DNA from: Yponomeuta sedellus
Taxonomy: Eukaryota; Arthropoda; Insecta; Lepidoptera; Yponomeutidae
NCBI GenBank assembly: GCA_934045075.1
Contig: OW203732.1
Location: 7,155,001 to 7,219,000 of the forward strand
Length of the DNA stretch: 64,000 nt
Direction: 5' to 3'
How positions within the stretch are numbered: position 1 is the first letter of the stretch; each line of letters begins with the position of its first letter. The notes beneath the pieces were generated by a model that made no database searches, was not told the origin of the DNA, and saw nothing but the letters and a program-made list of their open reading frames with translations. The position numbers and the translations under genes are program-made. Shown here one piece after another: positions 30,916 to 41,207 of this stretch.

Positions 30916-31744
30916 TTTATCATTATAACAGCGTCAACCGTCTGTACTTTGGTTTTTATGATCGGAAGTGACAGGATGCATGGTGTTGCGAGAGTGCTTG
31001 TCATCCCGTACTTACTAGATGTTTTCATGTCGGCTGCCGCCAAAAAACCGTAAATACTACAACTCGGCCATAATTCTTTAGAAATACTTTAATCAACTTT
31101 ATGACTTTTCGATATCAATCGATATATCCAACCGTTTTGTCCGCTGCTGGATAAATGCCTCTTCCGAGAACACCCCTCTTTTCTGTCCTCGCATATCCTA
31201 TTTGCTTTAGATAGTTGTTGCAAGGAGCTTCGACCCATTCCATAGCACGATGAGCGGTTCTAAAAATCACTATTAATAACACGATTGAGAGATTTGTCTG
31301 CCACTTTTTGCAAAGACGTTATATAATAAAAGATAAGATATTTTCCATTAGTAGCGCTATGGTTACTGCATGGAGCCCCTTAAGACTATAAACTGGTTAT
31401 TATTACCTAATTCTTTCCTACATGACTGCTTTCCAATGGTAACAATAAATGTACCAAAATCACGAGTGCTCTACGTAGTTGTACCATTCTAACTGTACTA
31501 ACTCTGGCTTGCGTTTGACTTACAACAATATTGCCTGACCACAGTAAAGTTGTACATACATTTTATTGTCACAGATGTCCGCAACCACTAACTGCTGCAG
31601 TAAATTTGAACAACTCTACACTGTTTTGACTATGAGTATCCTCGATCAGAAACAGACAACATACCTATACAATGTAATTTAAACACATAATTATGTTACA
31701 GGTTTCTTTTACCCTCGCACTTTATTTATTACACATACTAGAAA
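30916..31744. other. No clear gene; possible LINE scrap
   Basis: 31130-31290 (minus strand) ends near GTCCGCTGCTGGATAAATGC, and TTCCATAGCACGATGAGCGG echoes the RTE region at 10.85 kb. It is too decayed to call. Confidence 0.3.
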
Positions 31745-31965
31745 TCCCGATTCTTCCCGCGGGTGTCGTAAAAGGCGACTAAGGACACAAACCGGGGGGT
31801 GGGCAGCAGCGCCCCCCGCAGTACAATTTCACCGAACTGCGATCCTAACCCGCATGCCCAGCGTGGGGATTATAGGCCTTACCCCCTATGATAGCACTCT
31901 ATAGGGGAGGTCTATGTCCAGCAGTGGACTAGTATAGCCTGACGATGACGACGACAACTAGAAAT
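31745..31965 (+). mobile_element. Short element with RTE-like 3' tail, copy 2
   Basis: CCCGCGGGTGTCGTAAAAGG, CGACTAAGG, GGGGTGGGCAGCAGC, CGCATGCCCAGCGTGGGGAT, GTCCAGCAGTGGACTAGTAT, then a GAC-rich end. The longest copy at the 5' side. Confidence 0.72.
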
Positions 31966-32197
31966 CATCCAAAGTAATATTACAATATATCGTACCTATT
32001 GTAGTACAACTTTATTCCCTGACGTAGATAAAATAAAAAAATTAAAATTGCTTATCAAAATATTTGCCTATCAAGAAAATAAAGTTACATTTATATTTTC
32101 TACTTTATGTAATAGTCTTAAATTTCATTATTAATGGATTTAATTTATTGACCAATTATTCTACAATTAGTATTTAACAATGATGTAATTAATAATC

Positions 32198-32557
32198 GTT
32201 ATCAACCCTTGTTGTCCCCACTGCTGGGGCACGGGTCTCTTCCTGCATAGTAGGAAGGTTAGGCCATACTCCACCACGGGGGCCAGATCCGGGTTGGTGG
32301 AGGGTTGTAGGACAGTGGCGGGCCTTACTGTCAGAAGTTATCAAGCCGCCAATAAGGCTTCTGACATGGCTTAACGACTGCCATTATGTGACAGCTGGCA
32401 CCAACGGCTTGACGTGCCTTGCGAAGCACGGAAACGCTCGGATATGCCACTAGCGGTAGTCACGGCACGCTCACCATCCCGTACCTGACCGCGCCTGTTG
32501 TTGCTTAACCAAGTGATTGATTCCAATCACTCGATTCGCCTAGGCCACGAGCGCTTC
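32198..32557 (-). mobile_element. SINE-5S, full length
   Basis: TTATCAACCCTTGTTGTCCC at the tail side, CACCACGGGGGCCAGATCC, and GGCCACGAGCGCTTC at the head side. The flanks contain AATTAATA on both sides, a possible target duplication. The 230 bp before it are AT-rich. Confidence 0.87.
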
Positions 32558-32698
32558 TTTAATCGCTCAATTAATATTGTTATTTTTTATTATTATTATT
32601 GTTATTACAACAGGATTCCGGATAACAAAGTTGTATTCCGGATTCACGTGTTTTTTTTGTTTTTTCGAGTCCAAACAGGAAAACATAATTAGCATTTT

Positions 32699-32813
32699 TA
32701 CATTAACATACAGGCACATTCATTGCTTCTGATCCCACACTAGGATACCCTGTGTCGTGGGAACCAGAAATAGCGACATCACAAACATGTAAATATCCAA
32801 GACCTGCGGTTTG
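32699..32813 (-). mobile_element. SINE-B body
   Basis: CATACAGGCACATTCATTGC, ACACTAGGATACCCTGTG, ACATCACAAACATG, CCAAGACCTG. The head is missing. Confidence 0.78.
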
Positions 32814-32825
32814 AAATGAAAAGCT

Positions 32826-32933
32826 TTTATTCAAAGTAGCACTGTATAAAATGCTGCTTAATGAACGTTACAAGTCAAACTAGGCGAGTAAGGTTGGTAT
32901 CGCATTACAATCTAGCCGACTGTTTGCTTTATT
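32826..32933 (-). terminator. Two AATAAA poly(A) signals
   Basis: On the minus strand AATAAA lies at 32928-32933 and 32826-32831, 67 and about 170 bp after the stop of the open frame at 33000. The outer one sits in GAATAAAAGCTTTTCATTTC, similar to 51786-51810, so it may belong to a repeat. Confidence 0.4.
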
Positions 32934-32999
32934 TTAGGCAAAGCTCGTGTAAAGTTGCTAGGGTAGTTACTTAGGAATAAGGTCTCAAATGACAAAAGG

Positions 33000-33199
33000 C
33001 TATCTGAGATCTTCATTCGGTCGGCGGACACCAGCTTCATAGTCCGAAATGTTACGCAGTAGTTTCTCTGAATTATTACCAAAAGCCTTGTAAATTACGG
33101 CCTTTATTTCAGAGTGGTAAATAGGGTATCTTGTCTGACTTTGGGTAGTGAAATGTGTGAGGATTTCTTTTGATACACCTCCACCAACTTCGTGAAAGT
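33000..33199 (-). CDS. Terminal-exon-like open frame, unrecognised
   Basis: An open frame without its own start, ending in TAG at 33000-33002. It reads FHEVGGGVSKEILTHFTT ... YPIYHSEIKAVIYKAFGNN ... ISDYEAGVRRPNEDLR. The composition (many Glu, Lys, Asp, Gly, Asn) is protein-like. A possible splice acceptor, CAACTCTTCAG|A, is at 33200-33202. The frame also stays open upstream to about 33270, where a SINE-5S begins. AATAAA follows 67 bp after the stop. I do not recognise the family. It may be the last exon of a host gene on the minus strand, a retrocopy, or the end of an unknown mobile element. Confidence 0.35.
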
Positions 33200-33271
33200 C
33201 TGAAGAGTTGTGTGTTATTTCTATTAAATGAACACGATGAATTAATTTAATTGTATGTACGAGTATACGGT

Positions 33272-33428
33272 AACGACTTAACGTGCCTTGCGAAGCACGG
33301 AAGCGTTCGGAAAAAATCCACTAGCGGCAGTCACGGGACGCTCACCCATCCTGTACCTGACCGCGCCTGTTATTGCTTAACCAAGTGATTGATTCCATCA
33401 CTCGGTTCGCCTAGGCCACGAGCGCTTC
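33272..33428 (-). mobile_element. SINE-5S, 5' (head) half
   Basis: CGACTTAACGTGCCTTGCGA to GGCCACGAGCGCTTC, containing the 5S-like block. The tail half is absent. Confidence 0.8.
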
Positions 33429-33897
33429 ACATTTTAATGCTACATGGTAATCACAAACTCATGAGTATATTACGCCGAAGCTTAAAGCAGAGTTGTGGAA
33501 ACGGTATTAGTATAACCACAAAGATAAATATCAAGTTAATTCAGCTAGTTAAAAGTTCCTCGTACATTTTGTATGAATAAATCACAAACACGTGCTTGCG
33601 CCGCTGGCAACTTGAATATGTTTCACATTAATACAAATATATCGCCAAGTTTGCTTCAATTCAAAAGAACCTCTGTTCCTTAGTAACACGGTGTGATTTC
33701 CATTGTTCTGTTGGCAACACAAGATTGCCAGAGTCCCGTTTCAACTGCCTACTTGTCCCAAACAGATACAGGGGCAAATGCCCGGAAAGAATGACGATTT
33801 AATAGAAGGCTGTCTGTTTCCATAAAGTTTCTTTGGAATAAGTTCCTTTCTTTGTAACTTTTCGTCCAAGTTCTCTTTAAATATGTATTACTAATTA
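33429..33897. other. No feature recognised
   Basis: AT-rich; nothing to annotate. Confidence 0.4.
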
Positions 33898-34050
33898 TAA
33901 ACTACAATTCCTCCAAACTGCGATCCCCAAACCGCATGCCCAGCGTGAGGATTATGGGAATTACCCCCCAATGATGGCACAACCTTGCGCTATGGCACTC
34001 ATTAGGGGAGGGCTATAGACTAATATAGCCTGAAGAAGAAGAATTATAAA
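33898..34050 (+). mobile_element. Short element with RTE LINE 3' tail, copy 3
   Basis: ACTGCGATCCCCAAACCGCA, then CTATGGCACTCATTAGGGGA, GGGCTATAGACTAATATAGC, CTGAAGAAGAAG. The tail matches 48402-48470 closely. Confidence 0.72.
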
Positions 34051-34109
34051 CTAAATCTAAATACTAAAAAATCAAACTTAAGTATATTTAATTAAAACAC
34101 TACCTAAAA

Positions 34110-34290
34110 GTCAATTACTGCGCCCAAATCATCGCCGCCTCTGGGGAGGGTCCCCAGTATGCTGGCTACATTACCTCGTTAGGTGGCAAGACTTATCCTC
34201 TGCCCGAAATAAGCAGCCCTGGAGTCTCTGGTCGTATCGATAAGACGCGACGCAAGTTCTTTAAAGAACAGTCGCGCCTCGGGCTTTCTT
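34110..34290 (-). pseudogene. Degraded coding remnant, mobile-element-like
   Basis: The minus strand gives RLFFKELASRLIDTTRDSRA, AYFGQRISLAT, stop, RGNVASILGTLPRGGDDLGA in one frame. It is coding-like over about 57 codons with a single TAA. Family not named with confidence. Confidence 0.4.
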
Positions 34291-34459
34291 GTTATTGAAA
34301 TCTGAGCTATACGGAATCTTTTAAAAATACCTGACTACATTTATAACTTTTTAAAGCTTAATTGGCCTCAAATTCTAATTGAAATTTTGGGGTGCTCTCC
34401 GAGAGACACCAAATGGTGGAAAGTTTTTTGCATGTAATAAATAAATAATTCTAAGCCCG

Positions 34460-34570
34460 ATGCCCAGATTCGCTTTCCAGTGCGGGCCAATGATTTTTTT
34501 CTAAGTTAATTTATGATGTTTTAGTAGCAATCCCGTTTGCTAACAGTGAAGGAAACGTTGTCGACATTGT
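34460..34570 (+). mobile_element. SINE-C fragment, followed by a GC-rich patch
   Basis: GCCAATGATTTTTTTCTAAG, TTTGCTAACAGTGAAGGAAA. The next 100 bp (34615-34715) are unusually GC-rich (CGGCGGACCGCGCCGCGGCG), with no gene seen. Confidence 0.5.
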
Positions 34571-34720
34571 TTCGTGCAAAGAGTTAACTTTCAGTATGTA
34601 ACACTGTTGGAGCCCTACGTCACTGAGCGGAGCCCCGCGCTCCGCAGGCCAAGACCGGCCGGAAAACTTGCGAGCGTTTCGGCGGACCGCGCCGCGGCGT
34701 GCGGCACTTCACCCCATCTC

Positions 34721-34975
34721 TATATTATTTTTTTATTGCACTAACCCGTGCTAAGGACAATTTAAAAACCTATTTAGAGGCTTAAAGTTCAAACCCATGC
34801 TGGGAATCGACCCCGCGACCTCTGTCTATCCACGTAATACAGGGAATATTGTAAAGAGGTTCGAAATTTCACTGATGCCGGTGAGTCGCCCATTAGCTCA
34901 GTTGGAAAGAGCGCTAGCCAGAGGACGCGGGTTTGAATCCCGGTATGGGTGGAATTTTTTGCCTCTAAATAGGTT
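34721..34975 (+). mobile_element. Snap-back SINE-A, 255 bp
   Basis: The left arm is inverted (GCACTAACCCGTGCTAAGGA ... AAACCCATGCTGGG-ATCGACCCC). The centre has GTAATACAGGGAATATTG. The right arm is sense (TAGCTCAGTTGG, GGGTTTGAATCCCGG), ending AAATAGGTT. The flanks TTCACCCCATCTC (34708-34720) and TTCACACCATCTC (34976-34988) are a 13-bp target duplication with one mismatch. Confidence 0.85.
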
Positions 34976-34988
34976 TTCACACCATCTC

Positions 34989-35324
34989 ACTAACGTGTCG
35001 ATACACAACATTTTGAATTCTATTTCCAATAAAACCATCAATTTATACATACAGTCCACTCGCTTGTTTATCTAGACAATTCAGACCCTGAGCTAACAAA
35101 CACTATAGAAAAACTAATCTATAAACTAATGACATTGTTTTTTTATACATCCCAATGCAGGGTACAATCCTTGGGTCAGAGAGAGAGAGTACGAGCATAA
35201 TGGGGAGAAAAACTGTTTTTTTTTATCCCGGCAGAGGGCAAATGATCGACTAGGCCTAAATAAACTGTCCAAGCTGTCAAACGCCATACATTTTTTTTGT
35301 TTACTTATTTGTTTTCTCGTATAG
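34989..35324. other. No gene; SINE-C scrap
   Basis: 35145-35215 resembles reversed SINE-C (GGTCAGAGAGAGAGAGTACG). Otherwise nothing. Confidence 0.35.
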
Positions 35325-35530
35325 TTATAATTTTGTTTTCAAATGCTGACCTCGAATCAGAAGAGATCATGCTGCTTTACTTGAGGGACGAAATGATATA
35401 ACTTTATAAGCATTATTTGTTCAAACTGTTGCATTTATTTTTTATATAAAATGTTGCAGTCGGCACCCATTACTGTTTGTTTAAAATCCTCTAATGGGTC
35501 CCGACTGCATTATTTTATATAAAGTAATAA
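35325..35530. mobile_element. Relic terminus shared with the twin 3.46-kb elements
   Basis: TTTTCAAATGCTGACC, CATGCTGCTTTACTTGAGGG, AACTGTTGCATTTATT, ATGTTGCAGTCGGCACCCAT and the hairpin TAATGGGTCCCGACTGCA match the palindromic ends at 44.6 kb and 55.9 kb. Only one arm is long here. Confidence 0.75.
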
Positions 35531-35532
35531 AT

Positions 35533-35670
35533 GCACAAAATGCCGAACTGTGCTGCACGTGGTTGTAATAATAAAGGGATTCATATGTTTCCCAAGGATT
35601 CTAAAAGAAGAAAGTTGTGGGAAAAGGCCATAAATATTGACAAATATTGGAAAGCCTCTCAAAACAGCTT
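35533..35670 (+). pseudogene. THAP zinc-finger start, transposase-like
   Basis: From ATG: MPNCAARGCNNKGIHMFPKD, SKRRKLWEKAINIDKYWKAS. This is the C2CH THAP DNA-binding fold (two Cys at positions 4 and 9, His at 15 followed by FP, then W). THAP domains open the transposases of P-like and related elements. The frame breaks after about 45 residues, where a reversed SAP piece begins. It lies directly inside the shared terminus, where a transposase gene should start. Confidence 0.72.
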
Positions 35671-35743
35671 TTTTACCAACAACAGAAGCTCTCCGTTTTC
35701 TTAACTCTTCCTTTAGCTGCGGCGCGGTCATCATGGAGTACAT
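35640..35743 (-). pseudogene. SAP-domain-like fragment, reverse
   Basis: The minus strand reads MMTAPQLKEELRKRRASVVG, KKAVL: the helix-extended-helix pattern of a SAP nucleic-acid-binding motif (LKEELRKR...GKKA). It sits head-to-head with the THAP piece, so the element has been rearranged. Confidence 0.5.
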
Positions 35744-35877
35744 TTTGTTAGTAAATATTAAGAAAGAAAACTCAACACGAATATCAACAATAAGATAATG
35801 GCGGCGTATTGGGCCTACTCGCCGGTGGCGACATCTAGAATCAGCTTTGCGTTTTCCTCCCCGTTACCTCGCGTGCC

Positions 35878-36020
35878 CAACGCGGACTGACGATTTCTAG
35901 CGCTGACGTATTTGAACACCTCAGATACTCAGGTTTTCTCACAATGTTTTCCTTCACAGTCAGCGGGCGGCGGTAGCCCAGTGGGTAGAACAATGGACTC
36001 CGAAGCAAGAGATCCACGTG
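35878..36020. mobile_element. Two SINE-C pieces, tail-reverse then head-forward
   Basis: 35878-35957 is reversed (CGTATTTGAACACCTCAGAT, ACAATGTTTTCCTTCACAGT). 35955-36020 is forward (GGCGGCGGTAGCCCAGTGGG, TAGAACAATGGACTCCG). They overlap at CAGTCAGCG. Confidence 0.65.
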
Positions 36021-36044
36021 CGATAGTACTTTATTTTATAAGAT

Positions 36045-36236
36045 ACTAGCTGACCCAGCGAACTTCGTACCGCCTAACAGTCGATTCTTTATTTTTTTTT
36101 ATTTTTCCCTCGGTAAGAACCATCCTCGTACTTCAAGGAGTATTTTAAAAATAGAATTAGCGAAATCGGTTCAGCTGCTCTCGAGATTTGCGCTTACCAA
36201 CACATTCAGCGATTCATTTTTATATTATAGAGAAGA
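36045..36236 (+). repeat. Repeat E, copy 1
   Basis: ACTAGCTGACCCAGCGAACT, TCGTACCGCCTAACAGTCG, GAAATCGGTTCAG, CATTCAGCGATTCATTTTTA, TATTATAGA. Shared with 51221-51415; a dispersed repeat, probably a LINE 3' end. Confidence 0.72.
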
Positions 36237-36333
36237 TGTGCATTTGTGAAGTTAAAGTAGCAATACCCCCCAATTTTGTAACCCAATTTCTTTTTATTTC
36301 AATAAAAACTCTGATACTGGCATGCTTGTTTTA

Positions 36334-36661
36334 TGTGCCGACTGCTAGGGCACGGGTCTCTTCCAGCACCGTAGGAAGGTTAGGGCATACTCCACTACAG
36401 GGCCACGTCTGGGTTGGCGTAGGGTTGTAAAAAAGTTGCGGGCCTTACTGTCAGGAGTTAACAAAGCCTCTGACATGGCTTAACGACTGCCATTGCATGA
36501 CAACCGGCACCAACGGCTTAATGTGCCTTGCGAAGCATGGAAGCGCTCGCAAAAAAATGTCACTAGCGGTAGTCACGGGATGGTCCCCATCCAGTGCCTG
36601 ACCGCGCCTGTTGTTGCTTAACTCAATTGATTCATTCCAATCACTCGGTTCCATTAAGCCA
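36334..36661 (-). mobile_element. SINE-5S, nearly full length
   Basis: GCTAGGGCACGGGTCTCTTC, GGTTAGGGCATACTCCAC, GGCTTAATGTGCCTTGCGAA, and the 5S-like block near 36590-36620. The 445 bp after it hold no feature. Confidence 0.82.
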
Positions 36662-37107
36662 CAACTACTGGCATACTGGCATGCGACATGGTGGTTTTAC
36701 CTCAATTTCGGAAGCAAACATCGTCGTCGGTTTAAAGTTTAAATCACTCGCGTAGCGAGGCGAGCTCAGAGTTAAAACTAAAGAAAGTAAATATGCACTG
36801 TACCGAAGTTAATCTAGAACTTTGGACAGGGCGAGTAAAGCTATACCTACGCCAATCATTTTAGCATTAAGTGACAGATTATCTGGTCGAGAATTTTTTT
36901 GGTGGCTTCATGGTAGCGTTCAAAAAGAAATAGACATTTTGTCCCTACTTTGATTTTTTTTATCAGCTTGCTGCCGAGGCGAAGCTATTTATTAAATATA
37001 TTTTTTATCTTTTTTAAATTAAATCAAGTATTTATATTTCGGAACAAGTCCATAATATGGATATTACTGATATTTCTTAAAAAATAGGTTAGAAAATATT
37101 TTATTCG

Positions 37108-37353
37108 GTATCAACCATTTGCATGTCCCCACTTCTGGGGCACGGGTCTAGTAGGTTAGGCCACACTCCAAGACGGGGGCCAAGTCCGGGTTCGTAGAGG
37201 ATTGGAAGACAATGGCAGGCCTTACTGTCAGAAGTAATCAGGCCGCCCATAGAGCCTTTGACATGGCTTAACGACAGCCGGCACTGACTTCTTAGCGTGC
37301 CTTGCGAAATACGGAAGCGCTCGGAAAAAATACCACTAGTGGTAGTCACTAGA
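37108..37353 (-). mobile_element. SINE-5S, partial
   Basis: GGTATCAACCATTTGCATGT, CACTTCTGGGGCACGGG, GACGGGGGCCAAGTCCGGG. It stops before the 5S-like block. Confidence 0.8.
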
Positions 37354-37367
37354 GCACATTCTATTGT

Positions 37368-37446
37368 AAAAACCTATTTAAAGGCTAATAATTTCACCCA
37401 TGCCGGGATTCGAACCCGCAACCTCTGGCTATCCGTGCCAGCGCAT
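37368..37446 (-). mobile_element. SINE-A, 5' truncated, short-tail form
   Basis: The minus strand reads from CGCTGGCACGGATAGCCAG through GGTTCGAATCCCGG to AGGTTTTT. ATTCTATTGT at 37358-37367 and 37447-37456 is a 10-bp target duplication, so the 3' end at GGTTTTTA is genuine. Confidence 0.85.
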
Positions 37447-37456
37447 ATTCTATTGT

Positions 37457-37940
37457 TACATTTTATTTTTTATGGATTAGCGCTTACGCGCAAATATTTA
37501 GCGCAACATATTTTATCACCTTGACCAGAAAGTGTACTTATTCTGTATTCTTTTATCTCCTCTTAATGTATTAATGACCAAAAAAAAATTAAAGTCTTTA
37601 ACAATTAACAATTGCAAAACGTTGCAATTTTTTTTTTCTAGGATTGAAATTGATAGAATCAAGTCGTTAATCTGACTTAGACGAGTGAAAAATAGACGAG
37701 ACTACCAGGGCACAGCATGTCCATAGCTATTTTTAGAGTTACGAAGTCAACAAGGAACCTTTATAATTTCGCTACATCTGTCCGCCTGTCTGTCTATCCG
37801 TGGCTTAGCACAGCGACGCCGGGTACTAGAAAGCAGAAAATTGATAAAGATATCATTAACTGAGGGTTAGCTGGAAGAAATTACTATCTAGTATTAAGCT
37901 CGTCTTTGTACAAATTATGTTTTCAGTGCAATAACGAATG
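37457..37940. other. No feature recognised
   Basis: AT-rich flank of the microsatellite. Confidence 0.4.
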
Positions 37941-38997
37941 TTCATTCATTCATTCATTCATTCATTCATTCATTCATTCATTCATTCATTCATTCATTCA
38001 TTCATTCATTCATTCATTCATTCATTCATTCATTCATTCATTCATTCATTCATTCATTCATTCATTCATTCATTCATTCATTCATTCATTCATTCATTCA
38101 TTCATTCATTCATTCATTCATTCATTCATTCATTCATTCATTCATTCATTCATTCATTCATTCATTCATTCATTCATTCATTCATTCATTCATTCATTCA
38201 TTCATTCATTCATTCATTCATTCATTCATTCATTCATTCATTCATTCATTCATTCATTCATTCATTCATTCATTCATTCATTCATTCATTCATTCATTCA
38301 TTCATTCATTCATTCATTCATTCATTCATTCATTCATTCATTCATTCATTCATTCATTCATTCATTCATTCATTCATTCATTCATTCATTCATTCATTCA
38401 TTCATTCATTCATTCATTCATTCATTCATTCATTCATTCATTCATTCATTCATTCATTCATTCATTCATTCATTCATTCATTCATTCATTCATTCATTCA
38501 TTCATTCATTCATTCATTCATTCATTCATTCATTCATTCATTCATTCATTCATTCATTCATTCATTCATTCATTCATTCATTCATTCATTCATTCATTCA
38601 TTCATTCATTCATTCATTCATTCATTCATTCATTCATTCATTCATTCATTCATTCATTCATTCATTCATTCATTCATTCATTCATTCATTCATTCATTCA
38701 TTCATTCATTCATTCATTCATTCATTCATTCATTCATTCATTCATTCATTCATTCATTCATTCATTCATTCATTCATTCATTCATTCATTCATTCATTCA
38801 TTCATTCATTCATTCATTCATTCATTCATTCATTCATTCATTCATTCATTCATTCATTCATTCATTCATTCATTCATTCATTCATTCATTCATTCATTCA
38901 TTCATTCATTCATTCATTCATTCATTCATTCATTCATTCATTCATTCATTCATTCATTCATTCATTCATTCATTCATTCATTCATTCATTCATTCAT
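37941..38997. repeat. (TTCA)n microsatellite, about 264 perfect copies
   Basis: An uninterrupted tetranucleotide run of about 1,057 bp; I see no base out of phase. It creates false open frames of Phe-Ile-His-Ser in all three forward phases. Confidence 0.98.
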
Positions 38998-39825
38998 CAT
39001 TAATCAGATCAGACATTAATCAGAGCGACAAAAGAGTAGGATTGAATGTAAAAAAACACTTATGGTGCCTCCCCTACAACTAAACTAGGGATGCATATTT
39101 TATACCCCCTATACTACTGAGTGGAGTGTCGTTTGATTGGTAGATTAAAAATATTGTGAGTATAAAACCTTTTTTTGATTTAGGGACTGGCAGAAGGGAT
39201 TGAGCTTTCAAGCATAAAATTTTCCTCCCGGCTAAACGGTTGATTGCAGAAACAAATTGGGGCTTTTAGTTCAGTAAACACCTGATTGTACGGAACGCAC
39301 TCTGCACGTGGCCCGCCTTGCGTTTGGCCGGTTTTTTTAAACTAAAAAGTCGTAAGAAAGGCCATGAGCAGTCCATCTTGTAGAATTCTGCGGTCATAAA
39401 AATATTCGAAAGAATATTTTGCCGCGCCCGTGCCGCACCGCGCTGCTTCAGTGTGGTTTAAGCTTTAAGGTACCGTTTAACTTAGAAACAAGTTCTGTTT
39501 GAGCACAAAGAAACCAAGAGGAAAAGCTTCGTTTTTCCTACAAATATATTGAATCCACTTTCTTGTTAAGGTGTGACTTAAAGCAAACTTGTATTTCCGG
39601 GTAGTGGACAAACTTGTATTTCCGGGTAGTGGAAATCTTTTGTCAGTAACCAAATTATTATTGTCGCATCCCCGTGGTTGTTCAATTTATTCATGGATTG
39701 ATTTGAAAGAGTACGACTGTGGCATAAGGATGGGTGAGCTACTTGTGAATTGCTTGTTATACACCGATATGATACGTCATTGGTTTATGACAAGCATTTT
39801 TCATCCATTAAGCAACGAAAAAATA
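38998..39825. other. No gene; one 25-bp tandem duplication
   Basis: CAAACTTGTATTTCCGGGTA GTGGA occurs twice back to back at about 39582-39633. Frames here are not convincing. Confidence 0.5.
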
Positions 39826-39955
39826 TCCGTTAAGATGAATAGGGCTAGAATTTGTTTGATGAATTTCATCGCTAAGTCTGGCTCAAGTGGTCCTACGATA
39901 CGATGTCACGGAGAATTCGTGTTCAGTTACCAGTGAGAGCGTTAAGCGTGCAAGA
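39826..39955 (-). mobile_element. Fragment of the twin-element family
   Basis: GATGAATAGGGCTAGAATTT, CCTACGATACGATGTCACGG, AGTTACCAGTGAGAGCG matches the reverse complement of about 43340-43446, with clear divergence. An older copy in the opposite orientation. Confidence 0.7.
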
Positions 39956-40502
39956 GCGTGCTTGTGGGAGTTTTGGCGGAATTCAACAAAGTAATTTTCA
40001 CAATATTTTAATGCTATTGTGGATTTCCGCAAAGTAACACCTGATTCCATACAATAATCTCTATAAGCGGCATGGCTTTAGTAAAATCGTGTTTTTTTAT
40101 AAATAAGGTCGTTAACGTTTTAAGCCTGCTTTAAAAAGCTTTTATAACATTTAATAAATCGAAAGCCCTCGGTAAGTAGTGCTAATGTTTTAATTTTAAT
40201 ATTTCAAACAAGACCTAATGGCTTCGGCTTAGGTACTTAAAGTAAGTTTAATGCTGACTTTAAAATGTTTGTGTATTTAGTACAATTAATAGCAATATTT
40301 TTATTAAATCGTGTGAGGGCTCGATTGTACGTAGTGATTTATACAGGTAGAGACGTTTAAAGGCTGTATTATACGAGTAGTACAAATGCAACAATTTTAG
40401 TGTGAAAATTTTGAGTAATAAGATCTTTGATAAATCTATGTGGTGTATTTTTTAAGACAAAACAGGCGATAGTTTGATTAGAGAACAAAGTTAAAGCCGT
40501 TC
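39956..40502. other. No feature recognised
   Basis: AT-rich; nothing to annotate. Confidence 0.4.
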
Positions 40503-41207
40503 GTGGGCCGGCTGTCATATAATGATAGTAAGGCCCACCACTGTCTTACAATCCTTCACCAACCCGGACCTGGAGATCTATTTTTGAATCACTCGTATGA
40601 AATTGTATCGTCGAATGCGACATAAGTCACACTCGTCTTTTAAGTCGCATGATCTCGTTTTTCTGTATTTTCGAATCGTTTGCCTGAAGTGTTGCTAGTA
40701 CAATTTGAAGTATTGGTTTTTTATCCGTTCCACGCATAAATTACAAAAACTGGAAACTACCGCAACGGAAACGAAACGTAAATATTTCGTTTTATTGGCT
40801 GTTTAGATGAAAAATCATTGCCTTTAGTTGAAAAACAAACAAAACACTGTCATAGATCGTAAATAATAACACTTTGGTTTATTTTTGTTCGAAAATGTCG
40901 AAACAAAAAATCAATTCGGTACAAAAGCACAACCTCCTCGATTTGAAATTAACACAAATTTTGACAATTAATCTATCGATCGACATACGAGACGAGTGGT
41001 AGGGACCATTCGTTGCAGTCGAGTGATTCAAAAATACGGAATTTCGTATGTCGAACGAAAATCAGTAGAAATTGAGCGCTCGACGCGAGACGAGTGATTC
41101 AAAAATAGAGCTCCTGGCCCTGTGGGAGTATGGCGTAACTTTTTTTAGAAAGAGACTTCCAGGAAGAGACCCCTGCCTCAGTAGTGAGGACATACAGGGT
41201 TGATAAC
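40503..41207 (+). mobile_element. SINE-5S split by a TIR element
   Basis: The left part 40503-40573 ends ACCAACCCGGACCTGG. The right part from 41113 resumes CCTGGCCCTGTGGGAGTATG, AGGAAGAGACCCC, CATACAGGGTTGATAA. Removing the insertion and one CCTGG restores the SINE order. Confidence 0.85.
40574..41112. mobile_element. 539-bp element with 23-bp inverted repeats
   Basis: The left end AGATCTATTTTTGAATCACT CGT matches the reversed right end at 22 of 23 positions. The 5-bp target duplication CCTGG lies at 40569-40573 and 41113-41117. Extra inverted and direct copies of GAGTGATTCAAAAATA lie near the right end (about 41021). No coding capacity; superfamily not recognised. Confidence 0.85.

Noticed and set aside
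37906..39083. Long open frames of 365 and 381 residues, all Phe-Ile-His-Ser
   Set aside because: Produced entirely by the TTCA microsatellite; every forward phase is open.
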